64,000 nt of DNA, taken from the NCBI RefSeq assembly GCF_014648175.1, contig NZ_BMQP01000032.1:31065-95064 (forward strand), given 5' to 3'. This document shows, piece after piece, positions 51,034 to 59,653 of this stretch. Within the stretch, counting starts at the first letter, position 1. Each line of letters starts with the position of its first letter. The position numbers and the translations under genes are program-made. The notes beneath the pieces are model-generated. The model was not told the DNA's origin. It searched no databases and saw only the letters and a list, made by a program, of their open reading frames with translations. The DNA is from Planobispora rosea. Lineage in GTDB: Bacteria; Actinomycetota; Actinomycetes; Streptosporangiales; Streptosporangiaceae.

Positions 51034-51714
51034 TCACGGCCACGACGTCTCCGTCGAGGAGCACACGAGGAGCTCCCTGATCTCGCATCCCGCGGGCTGG
51101 CCGAGGGCGAAGACGATGGTGGCCGCCACGTCCTCCGGCTTGTTGAGCCGGGCGTCGGGACCCGGCTTGTACTGCTCGTCGCGGTCGTCGAAGAAGTGGG
51201 TGTGCATGCCCCCGGGGACCAGCAGCGTCACCCCCACCTGGCCGGCCAGCTCGGTGGCGAGCGCCCGGGTGAAGCCGACCACCCCGAACTTGGAGGCGCA
51301 GTAGGCGGTGGCGTCGCTCACCGCCCGCAGGCCGAGGGTGGAGGCGCAGGTCACGACCCGCCCCCGGGAGGCCGTCAGGTACGGCAGCGCCGCGCGGACC
51401 ACCGAGACGGTGCCGAACAGGTTGACCTGCACCACCCGTTCCCACCGGTCGGCGGCGACGTCGGCCAGGCGCCCGCAGGCGTCGATGCCCGCGGCGGTGA
51501 CGACGCCGTCCAGTCCCCCGGCCCGCCCGGCCAGCTCGGCGACGGCCCGTTCGGCCTGTTCCCGGTCGGACAGGTCGGCGAGCACGTGGTCCACCTCGAG
51601 GTCGGGAGCGTTGACGTCGACGACCAGCGGCCGCCCGCCCGCCTTGGCCACGGCCTCGGCGGTGGCCCGGCCCAGGCCGGACGCGCCACCGGTGATCAGG
51701 ATGTTTCCGAGCAT
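51034..51714 (-). CDS. short-chain dehydrogenase/reductase
   Basis: 226 residues, classical SDR: ITGGASGLGRATA cofactor site, NLFGTVSVVRA, and the catalytic tyrosine in AYCASKFGVVG. It is embedded in the heptose operon but is not of the HldD epimerase type. It could oxidise or reduce a sugar intermediate. Its end lies 28 bases before the next gene in the operon. Confidence 0.88.
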   Translation of the reverse strand: MLGNILITGGASGLGRATAEAVAKAGGRPLVVDVNAPDLEVDHVLADLSDREQAERAVAELAGRAGGLDGVVTAAGIDACGRLADVAADRWERVVQVNLFGTVSVVRAALPYLTASRGRVVTCASTLGLRAVSDATAYCASKFGVVGFTRALATELAGQVGVTLLVPGGMHTHFFDDRDEQYKPGPDARLNKPEDVAATIVFALGQPAGCEIRELLVCSSTETSWP

Positions 51715-51734
51715 GGATCCCTCTTCCTCGTTCC

Positions 51735-53252
51735 TCACAGGGCCGCGCGGGCGGCGGCGATCAGGTTGGTGGTGGACTGGCCGGGGACCAGGGGGAGGAT
51801 CACGATCTCCCCTCCGGCCCGGCGCACCGCCTCCGCCTCCGGCAGGCCGGCCTCCGCGTAGTCGCCGCCCTTGACCCACACGTCGGGCCGGAGCGTCTCG
51901 ATGAGCGAGGTGGGGGTGCTCTCGCCGAAGACGACGACGGCGTCCACGCACTCCAGCGCGCGCAGCACCTCGACCCGGTCCTCCTCGCTGACGACGGGAC
52001 GGCCCGGCCCCTTGAGGCCGCGGACGGAGTCGTCGGAGTTGACGCAGACGATCAGGGCGTCGCCCAGGGCGCGCGCCCGGCGCAGCAGGCTGACGTGGCC
52101 CGCGTGCAGCAGGTCGAAGCACCCGCCGGTGGCCACCAGCCGCCCGCCCGCGGCGCGGACGGCCTCGGCGAGCTCCAGGGGGGTGCGCGGGCGGTCGTCC
52201 AGCTCCGCCGCGAGGAACCGGTCACCCGGCGTCGCGGCGGGGAGCCGCCCGGCCGTGCCGGAGACCGAGAGCCGCCCGGAGACGGAGAGCCGCCCGGCCG
52301 TGCCGGAGACGGAGGGCCGGACCGCGGCCGCTCCCCCGTCCCGCACGAAGCGGGTCGCCGCGTCCACGGCCTCCCCGACGGCCTCCTCGGGCGAGGCGCC
52401 CGCCCGCAGGGCGAGCGCGGCGGCCCCGGCGAACCGGTCGCCCGCGCCGCAGGCGTCCGGACCGGTCACCGGGAACGGCGGCGGCACCCGCACGGACCGG
52501 CCGCCCCGGCGCGCCACCTCCGCGCCCCGGTCGCCGAGGGTCACCGCCACGGCCTCCACGTCCAGGTCCCGGACCAGCCGCCGGGCGGTCTGCTCGGGGG
52601 TGAGCGACGGGACCGCGCACAGCAGGCGGGCCTCCGCCTCGCTCGGCGTGACGAGCGCGCACCCGGGGATCGGGGCGCGGCCGCGCGGATGCGGATCCCA
52701 GATCACCGGGGCGGACGTCTCCGCCAGCGCGTCCCTCAGGACCTCCACGGTCCCGAGGCCGTAGTCGGACACCAGGACGGCGCCCGCCTCTCTGATCGCC
52801 GCGACGGCCCGCCGCGTCTCCCGGCCGTCGCCGGGCCGTCCTCCGCGCGGCCGCTCTGCGTCCCGGCGGTCCCCGTCCCACCGGGGCCCGGCCGGGGCCC
52901 GGCCGTCACCGGTGTCGAGCCGGAGCAGCGTCTGGCCGCGCGCCCGGATCCGGGTCTTGGTCACGGTCCCGCCGTCCAGCGGCAGCCGGACCATCTCCAC
53001 CCGGCCGGACAGCAGCTCCCGCAGGCACAGCCCGGCCTCGTCGTCACCGGCGGCGGTGACCAGTACGACCTCGGCGCCCCCGCCGGCCGTGGCGGCCAGG
53101 AGGGCGGCCAGCCCCGCTCCGCCGGGGCGGCGGTGCTCACGGGCACGGCTCACGACGGGGACGGGCGCGTCGGGGCAGAGCCGCTCCGCCTCACCCTCGA
53201 CATCCACGTCGAGCAGGGTGTCACCGACGACGACGAGCGGGCCGGGCCTCAT
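51735..53252 (-). CDS. hldE: bifunctional heptose-7-phosphate kinase / heptose-1-phosphate nucleotidyltransferase
   Basis: 505 residues from ATG 53252; an ATG two codons earlier is possible. The N-terminal PfkB-type kinase has VVGDTLLDVD and the phosphotransfer motif GPDACGAGDRFAGAAAL. The C-terminal cytidylyltransferase-like domain has GGCFDLLHAGHVSLLRRAR and the ending VPGQSTTNLI. This is the HldE/RfaE domain order. It phosphorylates and activates D-glycero-D-manno-heptose. The linker (about residues 315-340) is a repeat of SVSGTAGRL/LSVSGR units. It overlaps gmhA by one base. Confidence 0.93.
   Translation of the reverse strand: MRPGPLVVVGDTLLDVDVEGEAERLCPDAPVPVVSRAREHRRPGGAGLAALLAATAGGGAEVVLVTAAGDDEAGLCLRELLSGRVEMVRLPLDGGTVTKTRIRARGQTLLRLDTGDGRAPAGPRWDGDRRDAERPRGGRPGDGRETRRAVAAIREAGAVLVSDYGLGTVEVLRDALAETSAPVIWDPHPRGRAPIPGCALVTPSEAEARLLCAVPSLTPEQTARRLVRDLDVEAVAVTLGDRGAEVARRGGRSVRVPPPFPVTGPDACGAGDRFAGAAALALRAGASPEEAVGEAVDAATRFVRDGGAAAVRPSVSGTAGRLSVSGRLSVSGTAGRLPAATPGDRFLAAELDDRPRTPLELAEAVRAAGGRLVATGGCFDLLHAGHVSLLRRARALGDALIVCVNSDDSVRGLKGPGRPVVSEEDRVEVLRALECVDAVVVFGESTPTSLIETLRPDVWVKGGDYAEAGLPEAEAVRRAGGEIVILPLVPGQSTTNLIAAARAAL
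52241..52320. repeat. coding repeats in the HldE linker
   Basis: Units built from GAGAGCCGCCCGG, with or without CCGTGCCG, and GGAGACG are repeated about four times. They encode the SVSGTAGRL linker repeats. Confidence 0.75.
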
Positions 53253-53956
53253 CAGCACGTCCCCTCCAGCACGTTCCCGGCGGCGGCTCCGGCCACGGCT
53301 CCGGCGGCGTCCCCAGCGGCGTCCCCAGCGGTGTCCTCAGTCATGGCTCCAGCCATGGCTCCACCCATGACCCCAGCGGTGTCCTCGCGCGCCTCCTCCA
53401 GCGCGTCCCCGCACGCCTCCTCCAGCGCGGCGCAGAGCATGTGGATCACGGCGAGATGCACCTCCTGGACGGTCGCGGTGTTCCCGGCCGCGACCGGCAG
53501 GGCGTCGTCGCACAACTCGGCGAGCGGGTTGGGCGCCGGGCCGGTCAACGCCCAGGTCGTGACCCCGACCTCGCGGGCGGCCATCGCGGCGGCCAGGACG
53601 TTCGGGCTGGTCCCACTGGTGGACAGGCACAGCAGCACGTCCCCGGGGCGGCCGTGCGCCCGTACCTGGCGGGCGTACACCTCCTCGACCCCGTAGTCGT
53701 TGCCGATCGCGGTCACGGACGAGGTGTCGGCGTGCAGCGGGATCGCCGCGTACGGCCGGCGGTCGGCGCGGAACCGGCCGACCAGCTCGGCGGTCAGGTG
53801 CTGGGCCTCCGCGGCCGAACCACCGTTGCCGCAGGCCAGGAGCCTGCCGCCGCCGCTGAGGACGGCGGCGAGCTTGCGGCCCCATACGGAGATCGTCGGA
53901 GTGTCGGAGTCCACCGCGGCGAGCGCGGCGCTTAAGCGGGACAGGTGTGGATGCAT
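53252..53956 (-). CDS. gmhA: sedoheptulose-7-phosphate isomerase (SIS domain)
   Basis: 234 residues. The GmhA pattern is visible in ACGNGGSAAEAQHLTAELVGRF, CLSTSGTSPNVLAAA and the late helix TVQEVHLAVIHMLC. It converts sedoheptulose 7-phosphate to D-glycero-D-manno-heptose 7-phosphate. The last 45 residues are a low-complexity Ala/Gly/Asp/Met tail (GAMAGAMTEDTAGDAAGDAAG) absent from typical GmhA. Confidence 0.93.
   Translation of the reverse strand: MHPHLSRLSAALAAVDSDTPTISVWGRKLAAVLSGGGRLLACGNGGSAAEAQHLTAELVGRFRADRRPYAAIPLHADTSSVTAIGNDYGVEEVYARQVRAHGRPGDVLLCLSTSGTSPNVLAAAMAAREVGVTTWALTGPAPNPLAELCDDALPVAAGNTATVQEVHLAVIHMLCAALEEACGDALEEAREDTAGVMGGAMAGAMTEDTAGDAAGDAAGAVAGAAAGNVLEGTC
53276..53400. 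repeat. coding repeats in the gmhA tail
   Basis: Short degenerate repeats (GGCTCCGGC, GCGTCCCCAGCG, CATGGCTCCA) encode the low-complexity tail and look like recent slippage expansion. Confidence 0.6.
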
Positions 53957-53959
53957 GGT

Positions 53960-55168
53960 TCAGCCTCCTGCCGTGGCGGCGATCCGGTTCCGGTCGGGAG
54001 TCCGCTGACCGGCGATCACGTTGAGGTAGACGGCTTCGGTCCGCTCGGCGACGCGGGGCCAGCCGTACCGGGACCGGGCGCGGCGTTCACCGGCCCGCCC
54101 CATGGCCGCGCGCAGTTCCGGGCGGGACAGAAGGTCGCGCAGCGCCCGGGCGAGGGCGCGGGGCCGGCGGGGCGGGACCAGGGTCCCGCAGCCCGCGACG
54201 GTGTCGAGGTGGCCGCCGACGGCGGAGGCGACCACGGGAACCCCGCAGGCCATGGCCTCCAGCGGCACGATGCCGAACGGCTCGTACCAGGGGACGCTGA
54301 CGACCACGTCGGCGGAGCGCATCAGGGCGGGCACGTCGGCCCGGGCGACGCTGCCGAGCAGCTTCACCCGGTCCGCGATGCCGTGCGCGGCGGCGAGGCC
54401 GGCCAGCCGCCGGGCCTCCTCGTCGTCCGGTGCGCCCCCGGCGATCAGCAGCTCGGTGTCGGGCAGGTGGCGCAGGGCCTCGACGAGGGTGCCGACGCCC
54501 TTGCGGGGGACCATGCGGCCGATGCTGAGGACGCGGTGCCGCCACCCGCGCGGGGCCACGGGACCGTCGGGACGGAAGCGGTCCAGGTCGACGCCGCACG
54601 GCACGACCGAGACATGCCCGCCGGGCACGCCCATCGCCAGCAGCTCGTTCACCTCGTCGGCGCAGGTGGCCACGATGCCCTGGGCCCGCCGCCCGATGTC
54701 CGCCTCCAGGGTGAGCCGCTCGGGCGGGCTGGTGTCGGCCGTCCCCTGCCAGCGGCGCTTGACCGTGCCCAGGGCGTGGAAGGTCTGCAGAACCGGCACC
54801 CCGAGATCCCGCGCGGCCTCCAGCGCGGCCAGGCCGCTCATCCAGAAGTGGGCGTGCACCACGTCGGGGCGCCACGCGGCCCAGCGCCGCTGCAGGTAGG
54901 CGGCGAAGGCGGGCATGTACGGCAGCAGCATGTCCTTGGAGACGGGCACGGGCGGCCCGGCCGGGACGTGCTCGACGGTCACCCCCGGGTGGAGCGGGAC
55001 GGTGGCGGGCACGTCCCGGCGGTCGCGCCGGGTGTAGACGACGACCTCGTGCCCCCGGTCGGCCAGAGCCGCCGCCAGGGCGGCGACGTGGACGTTCTGC
55101 CCTCCCGCGTCGACTCCGCCGACCGCGGCCAGCGGGTTGGCGTGCTCGGATATCAGAGCGATCCTCAT
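53960..55168 (-). CDS. glycosyltransferase family 4
   Basis: 402 residues, GT-B fold. N-terminal ISEHANPLAAVGGVDAGGQNVHV and C-terminal donor-site motifs GRMVPRKGVGTL and EPFGIVPLEAMACG place it with sucrose-synthase-like GT4 enzymes. It overlaps the neighbouring GT9 gene by ATGA. Acceptor and sugar are unknown. Confidence 0.9.
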   Translation of the reverse strand: MRIALISEHANPLAAVGGVDAGGQNVHVAALAAALADRGHEVVVYTRRDRRDVPATVPLHPGVTVEHVPAGPPVPVSKDMLLPYMPAFAAYLQRRWAAWRPDVVHAHFWMSGLAALEAARDLGVPVLQTFHALGTVKRRWQGTADTSPPERLTLEADIGRRAQGIVATCADEVNELLAMGVPGGHVSVVPCGVDLDRFRPDGPVAPRGWRHRVLSIGRMVPRKGVGTLVEALRHLPDTELLIAGGAPDDEEARRLAGLAAAHGIADRVKLLGSVARADVPALMRSADVVVSVPWYEPFGIVPLEAMACGVPVVASAVGGHLDTVAGCGTLVPPRRPRALARALRDLLSRPELRAAMGRAGERRARSRYGWPRVAERTEAVYLNVIAGQRTPDRNRIAATAGG

Positions 55169-56277
55169 ACAGCTGCCTCCTGCGACAGGGCCAGGCGGCG
55201 GACGGCCTCGACCACCCGCTCGCCCGGTACGGACGACAGACAGGGATGACCGGGGACCGGGCAGACCCTGGCCCGGGTGCCCCGGCAGGGAGCGTGCTGG
55301 TCGCCGAGGACCACACGGGCGACGCCGTACGGCGCCCAGCGGGCGGCCGGGACGACGGGCGCGAACAGGCTGACCACCGGGGTGCCGACCGCCGCGGCCA
55401 GGTGCGCGGGGCCGGTGTTGGCCACGACGGCCACGCTCGCCCCGTCCAGGACCGCGGCGAGCTCGGCCATGGTCGTCGCACCGCCCAGATCCACCACGGC
55501 CCCCGCAGCCCCCGGAACGCCCGGAGCCCCCGGAACGCCCCCGGTCACCGCGCCGGCGATGCGCTCGGTCAGTTCCTTCTCCCCGGGGGCGCCGGTCACC
55601 ACGACCCGCAGTCCCTCCGCCGACAGTCTCCGCACCAGGTCGGTCCAGTTCTCGGCGGGCCAGGCCCGCGCGGGCGCGGAGACTCCGGGATGCACGACCA
55701 CGTAGCCGGGCGGCCCGGTCAGGTGGCCGGCCTCGGGCAGCGGGCGGCGCACGGCGAGCCCGCCGCCGTCGCCGGGCGGCAGGTCGAACCCGGCCTCCCG
55801 GGCCAGGCCGAGCATGCGCTCGGCCTCGGGCACGTCCACGTCCTCGTCCACGACCCGGCGCAGGTCGAGCAGCGAGCCCGGGTAGTCGTTGCTGATCGCG
55901 GAGATCCTGGGCACGCCCGCGAGCCGGAGCAGCAGCGCCAGCGGGAGAGGCGACTGGTGGAAGGAGGTCAGGATGAGCGCCTCGTCCGGGGCGACGTCGC
56001 GGACGGCCCCGATCAGCCGCGCGGTGTGCTCTCCGGTGACCGGGGGCGGCTCGGGGTCGATCCACGGCGTGCGCCACTCGATCACGCGGGACACGCCGGG
56101 CAGCAGCTCACCCGCGGCCCGGCCGTGCGGGCCGGCCAGCAGGACGACCTCGCGCGCCCGCGCGGCGACCGCGCGGATCGCCGGACCGGCCAGCAGGACG
56201 TCCCCCGCGTTGTCGACGCGCGCCACCAGCACGGTGCCCGCGGACCCCGCCGCGGGCAACGGCGCGGGAGCGGTCAC
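55165..56277 (-). CDS. second glycosyltransferase family 9 (heptosyltransferase-like)
   Basis: 370 residues from a GTG inside the previous stop (GTGA). VARVDNAGDVLLAGPAIRA and VVHPGVSAPARAWPAENW, and later ANTGPAHLAAAVGTP, define GT9. A cysteine-rich C-terminal segment (PCRGTRARVCPVPGHPC) is unusual and may bind a metal. A Gly/Pro/Ala expansion (VTGGVPGAPGVPGAAG) is inserted near residue 255. Confidence 0.88.
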   Translation of the reverse strand: MTAPAPLPAAGSAGTVLVARVDNAGDVLLAGPAIRAVAARAREVVLLAGPHGRAAGELLPGVSRVIEWRTPWIDPEPPPVTGEHTARLIGAVRDVAPDEALILTSFHQSPLPLALLLRLAGVPRISAISNDYPGSLLDLRRVVDEDVDVPEAERMLGLAREAGFDLPPGDGGGLAVRRPLPEAGHLTGPPGYVVVHPGVSAPARAWPAENWTDLVRRLSAEGLRVVVTGAPGEKELTERIAGAVTGGVPGAPGVPGAAGAVVDLGGATTMAELAAVLDGASVAVVANTGPAHLAAAVGTPVVSLFAPVVPAARWAPYGVARVVLGDQHAPCRGTRARVCPVPGHPCLSSVPGERVVEAVRRLALSQEAAV

Positions 56278-57284
56278 CGGCGGACCCGGATCTCGCCCCG
56301 GAGGCGGTGCGCACAGGCCACCGGCGGAATGAGCGCGCTGGTGACCGCCATCCGCCGGATCTCCTCCGTCGTGCGCGGGCCGGGGGCGATGCGCGCCCAG
56401 GCGAACTCGGCGGTGAGCAGTGCCCACACCGCGCCCGCCGCGGCGGCCGTGCCCCGGCGTCCCGCCAGTACCGCCCCGATCGCCAGCAGTCCCGCGCCGG
56501 TGGTGACGGCGTGGCGGCGCAGCCTCCCGGGCGCGCCGCCGAGCGCGGCCCGCCAGTCGGGGCCGTGGACGCGCCGCATCAGCGCGTCGTCGGCGTTGCC
56601 GCGCTGGAAGCGCACGCTGGACCAGAACCCGTCGTCGCGGACCGGGTGCCGGGTGACGCGCTCGCCCCGCACCAGCCGGTAGCCCGCGGCCCGCACGCGC
56701 AGCGCGAGGTCGGCGTCCTCCCGGTAGGCGCGGGGGAAACGCTCGTCGAACCCGCCGACCCGCTCCAGAGCGGCCCGCCGGTACGCCATGTCCGCGGTGA
56801 TCCACTCCGCGGTGGCCAGCCCCGCGGTGTTGCGCTCGGCGTCGGTGGGCCTGCGGTCGAGCGGGAGCGGGACCTCGATGCGGCCTTGGCTCCCGCCCAC
56901 CTCGGCGGGGAGGTTCTCCAGGTCGGCGCGGACCGCCTTGTCCCAGCCCGGCTCGGGGATCACGTCGTCGTCGAGGAACACCACCCACGGCGTCCCGGCC
57001 GCGCGCCATCCGACGTTCCTGGCGGCGGCGGGTCCCCGCCCTCCGGAGCGCAGGACCCGGACCCGGCCGCCCGCCGCGCGCAGCGCGCCCAGGACGTCCA
57101 CGTCGCGCTCCACCGAGGCCGCCCCCGTCAGGAGCGGGCCGTCCACCGACGGCTCGGGCAGGGAATCGACGACGATCTCGTCCCGGCGGTCGTCGACCAC
57201 GATGACCTCGGTCTTCGGGTCGATCGCGGCGAGGGTCGCGGCGAGGGTGGGGCGGCCGATCGTCGGGATGACCACGGTGATCAT
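56274..57284 (-). CDS. glycosyltransferase family 2
   Basis: 336 residues, GT-A fold. VVIPTIGRPTLAATL at the start, the metal-binding acidic motif FLDDDVIPEPGW, and EDADLALR near residue 195. The C-terminus has two hydrophobic segments that may associate with the membrane. Coupled on both sides by four-base overlaps. Confidence 0.88.
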   Translation of the reverse strand: MITVVIPTIGRPTLAATLAAIDPKTEVIVVDDRRDEIVVDSLPEPSVDGPLLTGAASVERDVDVLGALRAAGGRVRVLRSGGRGPAAARNVGWRAAGTPWVVFLDDDVIPEPGWDKAVRADLENLPAEVGGSQGRIEVPLPLDRRPTDAERNTAGLATAEWITADMAYRRAALERVGGFDERFPRAYREDADLALRVRAAGYRLVRGERVTRHPVRDDGFWSSVRFQRGNADDALMRRVHGPDWRAALGGAPGRLRRHAVTTGAGLLAIGAVLAGRRGTAAAAGAVWALLTAEFAWARIAPGPRTTEEIRRMAVTSALIPPVACAHRLRGEIRVRR

Positions 57285-58921
57285 GATGCGAACACCCGCC
57301 CCCGCCGGATCAGGTACGGCCCGAGCACGAGCACGTCCACCGGTGCCGACCCGAAGCACTCCAGCGCGTCCCTGGGGTCGTCGACCATGGGCCGTCCGGC
57401 CGTGTTGAGGCTGGTGTTGACCACCACCGGAATCCCGGTCCTGGCCTCGAACTCCTCCAGCGTCCTGGCCATCAGCGGGTCGTCGGCGCGGTCCACGGTC
57501 TGGATCCTGGCGGTGCCGTCGACGTGCACGACGGCCGGGATGCGCTCGCGCCACTCCGGCCGCACGTCGTGGACGAAGAGCATGTAGGGGCTGGGGATGG
57601 GGCCGCGTTCGAAGATCTCCCCGGCGCGCTCGGCGAGCACCATCGGGGCGATCGGGCGGAACTGCTCACGGCCCTTGACGTCGTTGAGCCGCTCGGTGTT
57701 GGCGGCACGGCCGGGGTGGGCCAGCAGGGAACGGCGGCCGAGCGCGCGCGGGCCGTACTCGCTCCGTCCCTGGAACCAGGCGATGATCCGGTCGGCGGCC
57801 AGCTCGGCGGCGACCGCGGCGGCCAGATCGCGGGGGCGCTCGTACGGCACCCGCGCCACGTCCAGCCAGGCGGCCAGTTCCTCGTCGGTCCAGCCCCGGC
57901 CGAGGTCGGCGCCGGGCATCGGCGCGGCCGGCTCGCCGGCCGCCTGGGCCAGGTGGAGCGCCCCGCCGAGCGCGGTGCCGGAGTCCCCGGCTGCGGGCTG
58001 CACCCAGATCTCCTCGAACGGGCCCTCCGCCAGCAGCCGCGTGTTGGCGACGCAGTTGAGCGCCACTCCCCCGGCCATGGTCAGGTAGCGCTCGCCGGTG
58101 CGGTCGTGCAGCCAGCGGGCGAGGTCGAGCAGGACCTCCTCCAGCCGCTTCTGCACGCTGGCCGCGAGGTCGGCGTGGTCGGCCGACCAGTTCTCGCCCC
58201 TGGCCAGGGCCTTGGCGTACCCGCCCCAGTCGATCGGCTCGACGCGGAAACCGCCGTCGCCGGTGGCGTAGATCAGCTCGCGCAGTTCGCCCAGGAAGCG
58301 GGGCTCGCCGTAGGAGGCCAGCGCCATGACCTTGTACTCGTCGCTGGAGCGCAGGAAGCCCAGGTGCTCGGTGACCTCCTCGTACATCAGGCCGAGGGAG
58401 TGCGGCAGTTCCTGGGTGGCCAGGACGGTCAGCTCGCCGTCGAGGTAGCGCCCGGCCAGATGCGAGACCGCCTCTCCGCGGCCGTCGCAGACCAGGACCG
58501 CCGAGTTCCGGTACGGCGCCGCCAGCCCGGCCGAGGCCGCGTGCGCGACGTGGTGGGGCACGTATCGGACCTGGGCGGGGTCGAGTCCGGGAAGGACGGT
58601 CGAGAGGAAGGCGGGAGCCCGGTGGGCGTAGGTGGTGCGCAGGTCTTCCCAGCGCTCGTCGAGTCCCTTCTGGCCGGGCCGGACCAGCGCGGGATCGTAG
58701 GAGTAGGCGACGGCGTCGAGGTCCTCCGGGCGCAGGCCCGCCTGATCCAGGCACCAGGCGGCGGCCTGCTCGGGTAACTCCCAGGCGGAGAAGGGAACAG
58801 GGCGTTTTCCGTGCTTGCGACGGCTGAACCTTTCCTCTTCGGCGGCGGTCACCACTTTGCCGTCCATTACGAGTGCCGCCGCAGGGTCATGGAAGATCGC
58901 GTTTAACCCCAGAAAGTTCAT
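57281..58921 (-). CDS. carbamoyltransferase of the NodU/CmcH family
   Basis: 546 residues. An N-terminal Kae1-like domain (LNAIFHDPAAALV, AEEERFSRRKHGK, and metal-binding VPHHVAHAASA) is followed by a carbamoyl-transfer domain (FQGRSEYGPRALGRRSLL and VNTSLNTAGRPM). The family transfers carbamoyl groups from carbamoyl phosphate through carbamoyl-AMP to a hydroxyl on a sugar or antibiotic. It is the first gene of the leftward operon, so the glycan is likely O-carbamoylated. Start: ATG after GGGAGAGGAAATC. Confidence 0.93.
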   Translation of the reverse strand: MNFLGLNAIFHDPAAALVMDGKVVTAAEEERFSRRKHGKRPVPFSAWELPEQAAAWCLDQAGLRPEDLDAVAYSYDPALVRPGQKGLDERWEDLRTTYAHRAPAFLSTVLPGLDPAQVRYVPHHVAHAASAGLAAPYRNSAVLVCDGRGEAVSHLAGRYLDGELTVLATQELPHSLGLMYEEVTEHLGFLRSSDEYKVMALASYGEPRFLGELRELIYATGDGGFRVEPIDWGGYAKALARGENWSADHADLAASVQKRLEEVLLDLARWLHDRTGERYLTMAGGVALNCVANTRLLAEGPFEEIWVQPAAGDSGTALGGALHLAQAAGEPAAPMPGADLGRGWTDEELAAWLDVARVPYERPRDLAAAVAAELAADRIIAWFQGRSEYGPRALGRRSLLAHPGRAANTERLNDVKGREQFRPIAPMVLAERAGEIFERGPIPSPYMLFVHDVRPEWRERIPAVVHVDGTARIQTVDRADDPLMARTLEEFEARTGIPVVVNTSLNTAGRPMVDDPRDALECFGSAPVDVLVLGPYLIRRGRVFAS

Positions 58922-59107
58922 GATTTCCTCTCCCGCTGATGCCCTACCACTACCGAGAGAAGCGCTTCTCAAACACTTCTCCCGGGTAGAAGTGCAGCTA
59001 GAAGCGCTGCAAGCTGCACGTTGTCACGGTAAGTAGTTTTTTGGGGATTAACCTTCGGTCGTCCGGGTAGCGGATTAGGTCGGTGACCAATCCCTCCGGA
59101 GGTGCTC
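58922..59107. promoter_or_regulatory. divergent control region of the heptose cluster with AGAAGYG half-sites
   Basis: A 14-bp perfect palindrome GAGAAGCGCTTCTC (58957-58970), an inverted pair CACTTCT/AGAAGTG (58974-58994), and another AGAAGCG (59000) lie within 50 bases. A shared regulator probably binds here and controls both transcripts. Confidence 0.65.
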
Positions 59108-59653
59108 GTGCCGCACGGGAATCGACCCGCCGCCGTGCTTTTTGACCGCGATGGGACGATCATTTACGACGTCCCTTACAACAATCGCCCAGAACTGGTC
59201 AAGCCGATCTCCGGAAGCCGTTCCGCCATTGATCGGATCCGCCGGGCCGGCGTGCCGGTCGGGGTGGTCACCAACCAGTCCGGCGTGGCCAGGGGCCTGA
59301 TCGGCGCCGACGATCTGGAGCGGGTCAACGCCCGCGTCGAGGAGCTGCTCGGGCCGTTCGACGTGTGGGCGGTGTGCCCGCACGGCGAGGCGGACGGGTG
59401 CGCGTGCCGCAAACCCGCCCCCGGGCTGGTCCTGCGCGCGGCGGAGGCGCTCGGCGTGGATCCCCGCGACTGCGTGGTGATCGGCGACATCGGCAGGGAC
59501 GTCGAGGCCGCCCGCGCGGCCGGGGCCCGGGGCATCCTGGTGCCGACCGAGGTGACGCTCCCCGAGGAGGTGGCCGCCGCCGAGGAGGTCGCCCCGGACC
59601 TCACCGCCGCGGTGGCCCTCGCCCTCGGCGAGAAGGCGGAGGTGGCGCGGTGA
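59108..59653 (+). CDS. gmhB: D-glycero-D-manno-heptose-1,7-bisphosphate phosphatase
   Basis: 181 residues from the GTG at 59108, preferred over 59102 because GGAGG lies 7 bases upstream. HAD motifs: LFDRDGTII (nucleophile Asp), VVTNQSG, and GDIGRDVEAARAAG. A zinc loop is visible as CPHGEADGCACRKP, characteristic of GmhB. It removes the C7 phosphate between the two HldE steps. It overlaps the next gene by GTGA. Confidence 0.92.
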   Translation: MPHGNRPAAVLFDRDGTIIYDVPYNNRPELVKPISGSRSAIDRIRRAGVPVGVVTNQSGVARGLIGADDLERVNARVEELLGPFDVWAVCPHGEADGCACRKPAPGLVLRAAEALGVDPRDCVVIGDIGRDVEAARAAGARGILVPTEVTLPEEVAAAEEVAPDLTAAVALALGEKAEVAR

